From CAYLZN01 sp964387935 (GTDB lineage Bacteria; Acidobacteriota; Vicinamibacteria; Vicinamibacterales; JAFNAJ01): a DNA stretch of 22,889 nucleotides. A program made the position numbers and the translations under genes. The stretch's first letter is position 1. Each line of letters begins with the position of its first letter. Location: contig CAYLZN010000058.1 of NCBI GenBank assembly GCA_964387935.1, forward strand, positions 1 through 22,889. The letters run 5' to 3'. Below, piece by piece: positions 1 to 7,296 of this stretch. The notes under the pieces were generated by a model, which was not told where the DNA came from, did no database searches, and saw only the letters and a program-made list of their open reading frames with translations.

Positions 1-2
1 GC

Positions 3-641
3 CTCGAGCCCGACGGCGCCCAGGCGTTCATCATCCCCTTCGCCTTCGGCACCCGGGTGACACCCATTCGCGGCCTCGGGCTGCCGGACCTGGGAGAAGC
101 GCGCGTTCCCGTCGTGCTGGTCACCGGCGACAGCGAGGTGCGGACGCAGTCGCACAAGCGCCTGATCTTCGAGATCGGCAACAGCGGGCTGAAGTCGAAG
201 CACATCTTCACCAAGGAGCACCACACGGTCACGCACGCCGACGCGATCGCGTCGACCGGGTACTACAACGAACAGGAGTACTTCCTCGACAAGAGTTTCC
301 CCTTCCTGATCATCGGGCCCCTGACGGTCAACGCCCTGTTCGAGCTGCACTACGAGGTGGGAGAGCCCTCGACCCCGCCCGGCCGCGTTCTCGAAGTGGC
401 TCTGTGGCCCAACACCCCGCGCTCGGGACATCTCTACAGCAACCCGGACGGGTTCCTCTCGTACCACGACGGCTCCTGGTTGCTCACGAAGGCACGCCAG
501 CAGGCCTTCTTCCGCTGGCAGGTGCTGCCGGATGGCCAGACCGACAGCTTCTGGACCGACCCCATCGTCCAGCTCTCGCCCACGGATCTGGTCAAGCTCC
601 TGAACAGCCTGACATGGAGCCCGCACGCACATGCGGTCGAC
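3..641 (+). CDS. Hypothetical secreted-type protein, 5' part (both ends incomplete)
   Basis: The reading frame is open from the window edge to the N gap, so both the true start and the continuation are missing. I do not recognise the family. The 213 visible residues are rich in aromatic and beta-prone segments and contain no cysteine and no obvious membrane span. A stretch reading LIIGPLTVNALFEL (around residues 101-114) resembles LTAGPFEVNAFVNG in the fragment after the gap, which hints at a duplicated beta-rich unit. The last 17 residues before the gap follow a 27-bp segment that recurs right after the gap, so they may belong to an alternative contig end and not to the gene. It is most likely the N-terminal part of the same gene as 652-1761. 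Confidence 0.6.
564..590 (+). repeat. 27-bp direct repeat, copy 1 (left of gap)
   Basis: These 27 bases are identical to 652-678, immediately right of the N run. Both copies are translated as IVQLSPTDL in the frames used by the coding fragments on either side. This is the pattern expected from two contig ends sharing the same genomic site. Confidence 0.9.
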
Positions 642-651
642 NNNNNNNNNN
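642..651. other. Assembly gap (10 N)
   Basis: A run of exactly ten N bases joins two contigs. Ten is a placeholder length, so the true distance is unknown and may be negative (overlap), as the identical 27-bp flanking segments suggest. Confidence 0.98.
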
Positions 652-678
652 ATCGTCCAGCTCTCGCCCACGGATCTG
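652..678 (+). repeat. 27-bp direct repeat, copy 2 (right of gap)
   Basis: Identical to 564-590. Splicing the left fragment up to 590 directly to 679 gives one continuous reading frame of 1671 nt, so collapsing the two copies heals the gene. Confidence 0.9.
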
Positions 679-1761
679 CGGGCCCTCACCGACGACGATC
701 ACACGTTCGTCAGCACCACGGCGTTGACCCTGAAGCTCGGCCTCGAGGCGAACCTCGGCCTGACCGCAGGTCCCTTTGAGGTCAACGCGTTCGTGAACGG
801 GAGCTTCACCGGCCTGGTGGCCCAGCACCACGTGCTGCGTGACGCCCTCATGGCCGCGGGGTCGCCGCAGGGCTTCGGCGCCCAGATGACCCCGAGCACG
901 GTGGTGAGCGTCCACCCGGAGCAGAGTGCGAAGGTCACCTTCGACGGACTCGAGGCCGGCCTGACCTTCGATCTGGAACTCTTCGTCGACAGCATCCACT
1001 TCGAGAAGACCTTCATGGACGTCCCCGGCGTGAAGCTGGCCGATTACGAGTCCACCAATACCTGGGACGCGTTCGACGAGCGCTACATGCTGCGGATCGG
1101 CACGGGGAGCAGTCAGGGCGCGCCGATGACCAAGCCGGCCGTCTATTCACATCTGCCGGGGGGCTCGGACTTCCTGAGCTTCATCGAGGACGTGCCGGCT
1201 TGCCTGGCCGATCCCAAGCCCGCGCCGCCGCTGAAGAAGCCCTGCCCGCCGACCTACGACGAGGGAGCGCCGCTGCACGTCAACATCTGTGTGTACGGAC
1301 CGTCGCTGTCGCTGGTCGAGAAGCTGGGATCGGCCACGGGCCTGTCGCTGCCGGACCTTCCGCCGAACGCCTGCACGGCGCTGGGCACCTGGCCTGGCAG
1401 CGCCGGCGGATTCGATCTCCCGGAAGAAGTCGCGGAGTGCTTTCGGGATCTGGTCACGCTCTTGTGCCAGCCGAACTCCAGCCAGTTCTCCTGGCAGAAT
1501 CGGCAGGTCGTGAGCCACATCTGGAACTTCGACGCCCCGTTCGGTTTTTCGCTCCAGGCCGTCATGAAGCAATGCGTGGCTGCGTTCCAGGATCCCGCCG
1601 TGCCCGTCACGCCGGCGCTGAAGGACGTCCTCGCGGAGTTCGTGTCGGTGGGGCCCTGCGACGATTTCGCGCAATTGTACGCAGACCAGGACATCGTGAA
1701 GGCGGTGAACCCGTCTCAGGCGCCGGCACCCAAGCCGGGGACGACGTGCAGCGGCCAGTGA
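652..1761 (+). CDS. Hypothetical secreted-type protein, 3' part (N-terminus lost in gap)
   Basis: The frame runs from the gap to a TGA at 1759-1761. The family is not recognised. The first half is beta-rich. The second half contains about ten cysteines, several in proline-rich surroundings such as CLADPKP and PPLKKPCPPTYD, which fits an exported disulfide-bonded protein. The C-terminus is proline/alanine-rich and ends in TTCSGQ. If the 27-bp repeat flanking the gap is collapsed, this fragment continues in frame from 3-590, giving a protein of at least 556 residues. No catalytic motif is visible and function is unknown. Confidence 0.65.
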   Translation: MVQLSPTDLRALTDDDHTFVSTTALTLKLGLEANLGLTAGPFEVNAFVNGSFTGLVAQHHVLRDALMAAGSPQGFGAQMTPSTVVSVHPEQSAKVTFDGLEAGLTFDLELFVDSIHFEKTFMDVPGVKLADYESTNTWDAFDERYMLRIGTGSSQGAPMTKPAVYSHLPGGSDFLSFIEDVPACLADPKPAPPLKKPCPPTYDEGAPLHVNICVYGPSLSLVEKLGSATGLSLPDLPPNACTALGTWPGSAGGFDLPEEVAECFRDLVTLLCQPNSSQFSWQNRQVVSHIWNFDAPFGFSLQAVMKQCVAAFQDPAVPVTPALKDVLAEFVSVGPCDDFAQLYADQDIVKAVNPSQAPAPKPGTTCSGQ

Positions 1762-1775
1762 CGGGGGACCTCGAA

Positions 1776-1811
1776 TCTGACTACTGTGACTAGTCGTGCT
1801 AGTCTATCCTG
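1776..1811 (+). promoter_or_regulatory. Putative leaderless promoter with operator palindrome for the phd-vapC pair
   Basis: An inverted repeat GACTAG-TCGTG-CTAGTC (1788-1804) lies 7 bases before the antitoxin ATG, preceded by a further TGACTAC half-site (1779-1785). A TCTGAC box (1776-1781), an 18-base spacer and TAGTCT (1800-1805) could form -35/-10 elements. The -10 would then sit so close to the ATG that the transcript would begin at or next to the start codon. No Shine-Dalgarno is present, which agrees with leaderless translation. Phd/YefM antitoxins commonly autorepress through such palindromes; that this one does so is inference. Confidence 0.5.
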
Positions 1812-2081
1812 ATGAGCGTCGAGCCCGAAGTCTGGCAACTGCACGAGGCGAAGGCCCGTTTCAGCGAGCTGTTCCGGCGTGTCCGGGCCGACGGCCCGCA
1901 ACGGGTCGTGAAGCAGGGTGGCGAGGCCGTGGTCGTCGTCGCCGCAGAAGAGTTCGAGCGCGCTGCCGCGCGGCGGGCCCAGCCCGCGAGCCTGGTCGAG
2001 TTCTTCAGAGCGGCCCCCAAAGGGACCTCCGACCTGGAGCTGGTGCGCAAGCGGGACACGACGAGGTCGATCCGATGGTAG
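1812..2081 (+). CDS. Phd/YefM-family antitoxin
   Basis: This 89-residue protein has the Phd/YefM fold signature. An N-terminal segment (WQLHEAKARFSELFRRV, residues 8-24) matches the helix that packs in the DNA-binding dimer. It is followed by a basic-hydrophobic strand (RVVKQGGEAVVVVAAEEFE) typical of the family. The C-terminal region after residue 50 would wrap and neutralise the toxin. The stop codon lies inside the next gene, with a 7-base overlap, so the two genes are translationally coupled. The ATG lacks a Shine-Dalgarno and sits 7 bases after a palindrome, suggesting leaderless expression and autorepression. Confidence 0.88.
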   Translation: MSVEPEVWQLHEAKARFSELFRRVRADGPQRVVKQGGEAVVVVAAEEFERAAARRAQPASLVEFFRAAPKGTSDLELVRKRDTTRSIRW

Positions 2082-2527
2082 CGGCGCGTGCCGGCTTCCT
2101 GCTCGACACGAACGTCGTGTCGGAGCTCGTCAAGCCCAGGCCCGACCGGCACGTCGTGGAGTGGATCGACAGCACGCCGGAGGATCTCTTTCACTTGAGC
2201 GTGATCACGCTGGGCGAGATCCGGAAGGGCATCGACCTGCTCGACGAGGACGACCGCAGGCGTGGCCCGCTCCTGAGCTGGCTGGATCGTGACCTGCGGG
2301 CGCGGTTTGCCGGCCGCTGGCTGGCCTTCGACCAGGGCGTGGCCGAGCGGTGGGGGCAGCTCGAGGCGTTCGCGAAGAAGCGCCGGCTCACGCTGCCGAC
2401 GATCGATGCCCAGCTGGCGGCGACTGCCCTGCATCACGGGCTGACGTTCGTGACGCGCAACGCCGCCGACCTCCGCCCCACGGGCGTCCCGATGTTCAAC
2501 CCGTGGAGCGGAGGCCGCGCAGGCTGA
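2075..2527 (+). CDS. vapC: VapC-type PIN-domain toxin RNase
   Basis: A 150-residue PIN domain of the FitB/VapC type. The acidic metal-binding residues are in the expected places: D11 in LLDTNVVSEL, E48 in TLGEIRKG, D111 in PTIDAQLAATA, and the closing TRNAADL segment with N129 and D132. VapC toxins are Mg2+-dependent endoribonucleases that cleave tRNA or rRNA sites and stop translation; the target here cannot be read from sequence. The start is the ATG inside the last codons of the antitoxin, with GAGG at 2063-2066 (8-base spacer). Length and motifs are complete, so it is probably functional. Confidence 0.92.
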   Translation: MVAARAGFLLDTNVVSELVKPRPDRHVVEWIDSTPEDLFHLSVITLGEIRKGIDLLDEDDRRRGPLLSWLDRDLRARFAGRWLAFDQGVAERWGQLEAFAKKRRLTLPTIDAQLAATALHHGLTFVTRNAADLRPTGVPMFNPWSGGRAG

Positions 2528-2531
2528 GCCC

Positions 2532-3179
2532 TTACTTCTTCATCGTGTCCTTGATGGTCTCCTTCGCGGACTCGAACAGTGCCTTCCCGGAATCGGCCAG
2601 AACGGGCATCTCGAGCTTCAGGTCGGTCACGATCTGCGCCAGTTCGGCCCTCGCCTTGTTGGCCATGGCCAGTGCGCCCTCGTAATCAGCGCTCTGGAAC
2701 GACTTCTTCGCCTCGTCGTAGGTCTGCTGGACCGCGGCGAGCGCAGTCTTCGCGCCCTCGACTGCCGTCTTCTCCACACCGGCCGGGAGTCTCTTCGCAG
2801 ACGTCAGCTCGTTGACCTTGCCCTCCACCGCGGTGATCGCGCCACCGATGGCGCTGTCGAGCGTGCGCCACGCGGCGGTCCACTCGCTCTTCTTGTCGGC
2901 AATCATCTTCTCGAGCTCACCAACCTTCGTCGGGATCTCGGTGGCGCCCTTGATCGCCTCGGCGTAGTTCCCCTTGGCGAACTGGTCCTTGACCGCTGCG
3001 ATGGCGTCCTCGACTCCCTTGGCCTGATCCGGCAGGTACCGGAGGGCCTCGGCGCTGACGGCCGCCCAGGCTGTGTCGGCTGCCGTGATCGCCGCTTCCG
3101 CAGGCGCCTTCTGGTTCGCACAGGCCGCCGCCAAGGCCGCCGCGGCGAGCAGGACAGTGAACGCAACGAACTTCCTCAT
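2532..3179 (-). CDS. Helical lipoprotein of unknown function
   Basis: This 215-residue protein begins with a lipoprotein signal (MRKF, a hydrophobic core, then LAAAC with Cys20 as the lipidation site). The mature part is almost entirely alanine-, lysine- and glutamate-rich helix, with segments such as AVEGAKTALAAVQQTYDEAKKSF. This suggests an elongated helical-bundle or coiled-coil envelope lipoprotein. No catalytic motif is seen. The start is well supported: GGAGG (3185-3189, minus strand) lies 5 bases before the ATG. The gene converges on vapC with only 4 bases between stop codons and is transcribed on its own, divergently from the metallopeptidase-like gene. Confidence 0.85.
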   Translation of the reverse strand: MRKFVAFTVLLAAAALAAACANQKAPAEAAITAADTAWAAVSAEALRYLPDQAKGVEDAIAAVKDQFAKGNYAEAIKGATEIPTKVGELEKMIADKKSEWTAAWRTLDSAIGGAITAVEGKVNELTSAKRLPAGVEKTAVEGAKTALAAVQQTYDEAKKSFQSADYEGALAMANKARAELAQIVTDLKLEMPVLADSGKALFESAKETIKDTMKK

Positions 3180-3202
3180 AAAAACCTCCGGAGAGAGTAG
3201 AG

Positions 3203-3221
3203 TCCGGCAGCGAGCGCCGGA
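3203..3221 (-). promoter_or_regulatory. Hairpin in the leader of the lipoprotein gene
   Basis: Perfect arms TCCGGC and GCCGGA surround a 7-base loop, 13 bases before the GGAGG of the lipoprotein gene. A TATGCT hexamer (3233-3238, minus strand) could be its -10, in which case the hairpin lies at the very 5' end of the mRNA. It may act as a stabiliser or operator; only the symmetry is observed. Confidence 0.3.
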
Positions 3222-3324
3222 ACCGACGCATTAGCATACGCGATCGGCGTGCGAAGCCGACGAGCCGCCGTGCGGCTGCCGTGCGGCTCGGGACGGGACG
3301 AACCGGGACCAGGCGACGCTCGTC

Positions 3325-5133
3325 TTGTCCTCCGTGGCTCGGACAGCCCTCGCCTTGGCCGCCGCGCTGCTGTGCGGGACGGCCTCCGCTCAGGCGGCGT
3401 CGCCGCTGCTCGTCATCCTGCGACCCACGGGCCAGACCCGCGACGGCCTGCCCGTCCTCACCCGACACACGGACGCCGCTGCGGTCGAAGCGGTCCTGAC
3501 GCGCGGATTTTCAGGCCGATTCCTGCGACTCCACGCGCTCGAGCAGGCGTTCCTCAGCCATCGCACGGGCCGCGCTCCGGAACCAGCCTACCTCCTGCTG
3601 TCGGACCGGCAAGGCGGCTTTCCGCAGTTCGGGTTCTATCTCGACGACGAGAAGAAGGCCGACGTGGGCTGGGTGGACCTGCATCGATCGTCGACGGTAA
3701 GCGGACGCTTCGGGGCGATGGACCAGATCTTCCCCCACGAACTCCTGCACGTCATCGTCCGGCAGCTCGCCGGCGAACCGCGCGAGAGCGGCGGCAACCA
3801 GGTGCATGCCGTCGGCGTGCGCACCGATCCCGTCAACGCGTTCGACGAGGGGTTTGCGGAGCACGTGCAGATCATGGCCGTCGACGATCCGGAGGCGGTG
3901 CCGGAGACCCGCGCCCTGGTGGGCGATCCCCGGCCACTCGAACGCGCCACGCGGGATCTCGAGCGGTACGCGCGGGAGCTGTCGTGGCGCTGGGCACCGG
4001 TGCGGCCGTCCCAGGTGCGGTTCCTGCTGTGGTTCGGTCGCACCGAACAGGCGCTGCGTTACCACGCGGTGAAGGCAAACCTGTTCGCGCACGAATCGCC
4101 TGTGCCAGCGTCGCTGCTCGACCGCCACGACAAGTACCAGGCCTACCTGTGGCAGAACGTCGTACCGGGCACGCCGGACGGCGCCGCGAAGTCCGCCCCG
4201 GTCATGCTCTCCACCGAGGGCGTCGTCGCTCACCTGGTCTGGCGCTTCGTGACGGACCCTGCCCTGCAGCAGCAGCCGGAGTCCGACGTCCTCGCCCGCT
4301 TCGGCGTGGTCGCTTCCGAGGTGACGCCGCTCGAGACCGTGTATCTCAAGCTCTTCGTCGCGTTGGCGGACGGGCGTCCTGGTACGGCGGCTGATCTGCT
4401 TCGCGCGTACATGCGCGCGTTCCCCGCTGACGCGGCCGCTGTCGCGCGCATCGTGCGCGACGCGCTGCTCGGGCAGGAATTACCCTCAGCGCCGGAAATC
4501 TGGCTGGCTAACGACGCGCTGATGCCGGGCACCAGCTTGTTCGATCAGTACCGGGGGTTGCCACGGCCCCACACGTTCGACGTCAATGCCGCGTCGGAAC
4601 TGGACTGGCTGACGGTGCCACGCGTCGCGCCCGATCTCGCGCGGCGCCTCGTCGCCGGTGCCCCGTACGCGTCGCTGGAAGCGCTTCGCACGGTACCAGA
4701 CATGACACCGGAGCTGCTGGCGCACGTCTCGGAGATGTCGACCGCGATGAAGGCCCTGCTCAGCCCGGCGTCGGCGGAGGAGGAGTCGCTCAGCCTCTGG
4801 TCGATCGCCATGCCCTACCTGCTGCGCCTCGGCGGCGTGATCCTCACGGCGGCCCTGGCAGGGGCTTGGCTTGCGCGTCGGGCACGCGTGGCGCGCCGCT
4901 GGACCGCGGCCCTGATGGGCCTGGCGGCCGCCTGCGTCACCATCGCCTTCGCCTGGATCGTGTCGAGCCCCTGGTGGTACCCGGTGCTGGGTCCTGTCGT
5001 CCTGTTCGGTGTGCCGTGGGCGGCGTGGCGCGTCGTCAGACGGCGCAAGGCCGGAGCCCTGGTCGTGCCGCTGGCCGCATGGGCTGCGGCGACGATGCCG
5101 GCGATCCTGGTATCCGGAGTCTGGCTGCGCTGA
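3325..5133 (+). CDS. Membrane-anchored HEXXH metallopeptidase-like protein with ComEA-type helix-hairpin-helix
   Basis: A 602-residue exported protein. It opens with a signal peptide (about residues 1-25). A zincin motif HELLH (138-142) is followed by FDEGFAEH (173-180), whose glutamates are well placed to serve as third zinc ligand of a gluzincin. A long helical middle region leads to residues 418-470 (FDVNAASELDWLTVPRV, then APYASLEALRTVPDMTP). These residues resemble the ComEA/PF12836 helix-hairpin-helix repeat but lack the usual glycine-rich GIG turns. The C-terminus (about 490-602) has three to four hydrophobic helices with arginine-rich loops, anchoring the protein. The start is TTG at 3325 or GTG at 3334; neither has a convincing Shine-Dalgarno. 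The substrate is unknown. Confidence 0.8.
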   Translation: MSSVARTALALAAALLCGTASAQAASPLLVILRPTGQTRDGLPVLTRHTDAAAVEAVLTRGFSGRFLRLHALEQAFLSHRTGRAPEPAYLLLSDRQGGFPQFGFYLDDEKKADVGWVDLHRSSTVSGRFGAMDQIFPHELLHVIVRQLAGEPRESGGNQVHAVGVRTDPVNAFDEGFAEHVQIMAVDDPEAVPETRALVGDPRPLERATRDLERYARELSWRWAPVRPSQVRFLLWFGRTEQALRYHAVKANLFAHESPVPASLLDRHDKYQAYLWQNVVPGTPDGAAKSAPVMLSTEGVVAHLVWRFVTDPALQQQPESDVLARFGVVASEVTPLETVYLKLFVALADGRPGTAADLLRAYMRAFPADAAAVARIVRDALLGQELPSAPEIWLANDALMPGTSLFDQYRGLPRPHTFDVNAASELDWLTVPRVAPDLARRLVAGAPYASLEALRTVPDMTPELLAHVSEMSTAMKALLSPASAEEESLSLWSIAMPYLLRLGGVILTAALAGAWLARRARVARRWTAALMGLAAACVTIAFAWIVSSPWWYPVLGPVVLFGVPWAAWRVVRRRKAGALVVPLAAWAAATMPAILVSGVWLR

Positions 5134-5178
5134 CGGGGCAAACCGCGACATGTCGGGGCGCCCTCCGGACACCGCACT

Positions 5179-5214
5179 TTGTCCGTTGGCGAGCGCTCAC
5201 GGTCCAGCTAGTGT
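5179..5214 (+). promoter_or_regulatory. Possible sigma70-type promoter for the cysteine-rich protein gene
   Basis: TTGGCG (5186-5191), a 17-base spacer and TAGTGT (5209-5214) lie 30 bases before the start codon. The gap after the previous gene is about 107 bases, enough for an independent promoter. The match is moderate. Confidence 0.3.
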
Positions 5215-5243
5215 CATCGCCATCGCGCCCAAGGAGGCTCATG

Positions 5244-7289
5244 ATGGCGATCGCCGTCGGTCTGGAATCCTCGCCCGGAAAGACGAGACGTAGCGGCCCG
5301 TGGCGCCTCTGTCTGCTGGTCCTCATCTCACTGGTGGGCGCGCCTGATCCCGGGGTCGGCCAGCAGATCTGCCCGGCGCCGCCCGCGGTTCCGGACTGCA
5401 CGCAACGCGAGTTCGTGCGAACGGTCTACTCGGGCGGCAAGGACGTGCAAGAGGATTCCGCGAACCCGTTCCAGTGCACGACGCGCGGGTTCCCCGCGAC
5501 GTGGGATGTCCGGTTATGGACCGGCGACGAGCCGAGGCCCTTGAACGCTGACGAGGAGGCGTTCTTCGAGTTCGAGTTCTCGGATTGCTGCGGGGAGTGC
5601 TGTCCTGATGGTTGCGGTTTCGGACAGACGTGCGACACCTGGATTGGCCTGGGCGCCGAGTGGTCGATCCAGGATCAGCGTAGGACTCAGCTCAACTGGG
5701 ACAACGTCGGCGTCGGTGGGGGCACGGCGTCGGGGTTCCACACCGACACGATGTGGGACCGCGGAAACGCCGGCATTTGTGGGAACCCCGACCGCCTGGT
5801 CGTCGAGGGTACTGCCGCCAACATCGCCTGCTGGAAGGCCAAGGCCAACGTCTTTCGCCGCACCGGGTGGAACATGGCGGGCGCAGATCCTTCCAGCGCT
5901 CCCTTCCTGGAGCCGTGGAGCCAGTGGTGCGGCAGCATCAACGAGGCGCCGTGCGGGGGCGGCTCCGGCGGAGGGTACGCGCTCGAGTGCCGTCCCGAGG
6001 GAATCACCTGCTCGACGGACCATCACTGGAGGGCGGAACTGGCGCAGGGAGACAAGGTCCACGTCGCGATCAGGCTTCGGTCTGGCGTCTACGGCGGGAC
6101 GTTCGTCAGCCTGTTCCTTCACGACCTGCTCGGCAACAGCGTCGCCACCGTGGGAAGCTGGTACGTGGGCTCTGCGACGGTTGAACAGCGCGTCACCTAC
6201 GTTCATCAACAGGGGCGCGGCATCTACACGCTCAGCCTGAATGCCCACCACCCGACGAGCCCCGACGTGAAAATGAGCGACCTGTGGGAATACGGCGTCG
6301 GGTTCGCCATCGAACGCGTGGGGTGCGTCCCCCCGGGTACCTGTACGACCGCCTGCGGCGCCTGCGAGACCTGCAAGGACGGCGCCTGCGTGGCCGTCAC
6401 CGATGGCGAATCTTGCGACGATGGCAATGCCTGCAGCGCCAGCGATTCATGCCAGGGCGGAATTTGCGTCGGTGGCACTGCAACAGCATGTGATGATGGC
6501 AATTCTTGCACGGTGGATAGCTGCGACAGCGCTACGGGGTGCCAGCACGAGCCGGTTCCGGACGAAACGTCGTGCGGAGATGGCAAGTTCTGCAATGGTC
6601 AGGAGACCTGTGCTGCTGGTGAGTGCCGTGCGGGCGACCCTGCGACCCTCACTGAGCTGAAGGCGCAAGCGCTCGCAGATGTAAGGGACACAGAGGAGGC
6701 CTGCACGAGGCTGGACCACTACAAGATCGAACGTGCGTGCACCGATTCGGCTGGCGTCACGACCCAGGATGTCACGTGTTCAGGGGGAACGGGCGAGGCG
6801 TGCGACGGCGAGGGCCAGCATGGGGGCGTGTTGGGAAGCTACTGCCTGCTCTACGGCCCGCGGACGTTCACGAGGCACCAGGGCCGGTCCGTCCGTCAGT
6901 CCTCTCAGTTCTGGAGCGACGCGCCCAAGGCCGTGAGGCTGATTCTCACCAATGGCCCAGTGCCTGGCGATCCGACCAGCAAGGCGGCGCAAGGCGCCAG
7001 CGTCTGGCTCAACGGCGTGCTCATCCTGGACCGCTTCCGCTTCGCCGGCGTTCCGGCGATCAAGAGGGACATCGTACTGGCCGCAGGCGGCAACCTGCTG
7101 GAGGTCGAAATCAAGGGTCAGGCTGGCAGCGAGGTCATCGTCGAGATCACCGATACCGGAGTCCCGGTCACGCTGAGTGACTTTAGCGACCTGACGTGCA
7201 CCGACACGTTCGCGATCTGCTCCTTGACATGTACAGGTTGCGCACCGCTCTCCGCGAGTCCTGGGCCGGTGTCCACGACGAAGCGATGA
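5244..7289 (+). CDS. Secreted cysteine-rich protein with Dickkopf-like Cys repeats
   Basis: A 681-residue exported protein. After a charged N-terminal extension comes a hydrophobic signal core (WRLCLLVLISLVGAP) and then QQICPAPP. The first 350 mature residues carry scattered cysteine clusters such as CCGECCPDGCGFGQTC. Residues about 391-463 hold three cysteine-rich units of the form CDDGNxC...DSC...GxC, like the Dickkopf-N-type repeats of myxobacterial and acidobacterial surface proteins. The last 200 residues are beta-rich and end with another Cys cluster. AAGGAGG (5231-5237) favours the ATG at 5244 (6-base spacer) over the ATG at 5241. A DsbA-like gene converges on its 3' end. Function is unknown; binding or adhesion is plausible. 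Confidence 0.8.
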   Translation: MAIAVGLESSPGKTRRSGPWRLCLLVLISLVGAPDPGVGQQICPAPPAVPDCTQREFVRTVYSGGKDVQEDSANPFQCTTRGFPATWDVRLWTGDEPRPLNADEEAFFEFEFSDCCGECCPDGCGFGQTCDTWIGLGAEWSIQDQRRTQLNWDNVGVGGGTASGFHTDTMWDRGNAGICGNPDRLVVEGTAANIACWKAKANVFRRTGWNMAGADPSSAPFLEPWSQWCGSINEAPCGGGSGGGYALECRPEGITCSTDHHWRAELAQGDKVHVAIRLRSGVYGGTFVSLFLHDLLGNSVATVGSWYVGSATVEQRVTYVHQQGRGIYTLSLNAHHPTSPDVKMSDLWEYGVGFAIERVGCVPPGTCTTACGACETCKDGACVAVTDGESCDDGNACSASDSCQGGICVGGTATACDDGNSCTVDSCDSATGCQHEPVPDETSCGDGKFCNGQETCAAGECRAGDPATLTELKAQALADVRDTEEACTRLDHYKIERACTDSAGVTTQDVTCSGGTGEACDGEGQHGGVLGSYCLLYGPRTFTRHQGRSVRQSSQFWSDAPKAVRLILTNGPVPGDPTSKAAQGASVWLNGVLILDRFRFAGVPAIKRDIVLAAGGNLLEVEIKGQAGSEVIVEITDTGVPVTLSDFSDLTCTDTFAICSLTCTGCAPLSASPGPVSTTKR

Positions 7290-7296
7290 CGCGACA

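Noticed and set aside
3249..4394. 381-codon plus-strand frame overlapping the metallopeptidase-like gene
   Set aside because: It is an out-of-frame, arginine/proline-rich shadow; the other frame carries a signal peptide, HELLH and membrane helices.
4866..5243. Longer N-terminus for the cysteine-rich protein
   Set aside because: The extension overlaps the preceding gene out of frame, and a strong AAGGAGG fixes the start near 5244.
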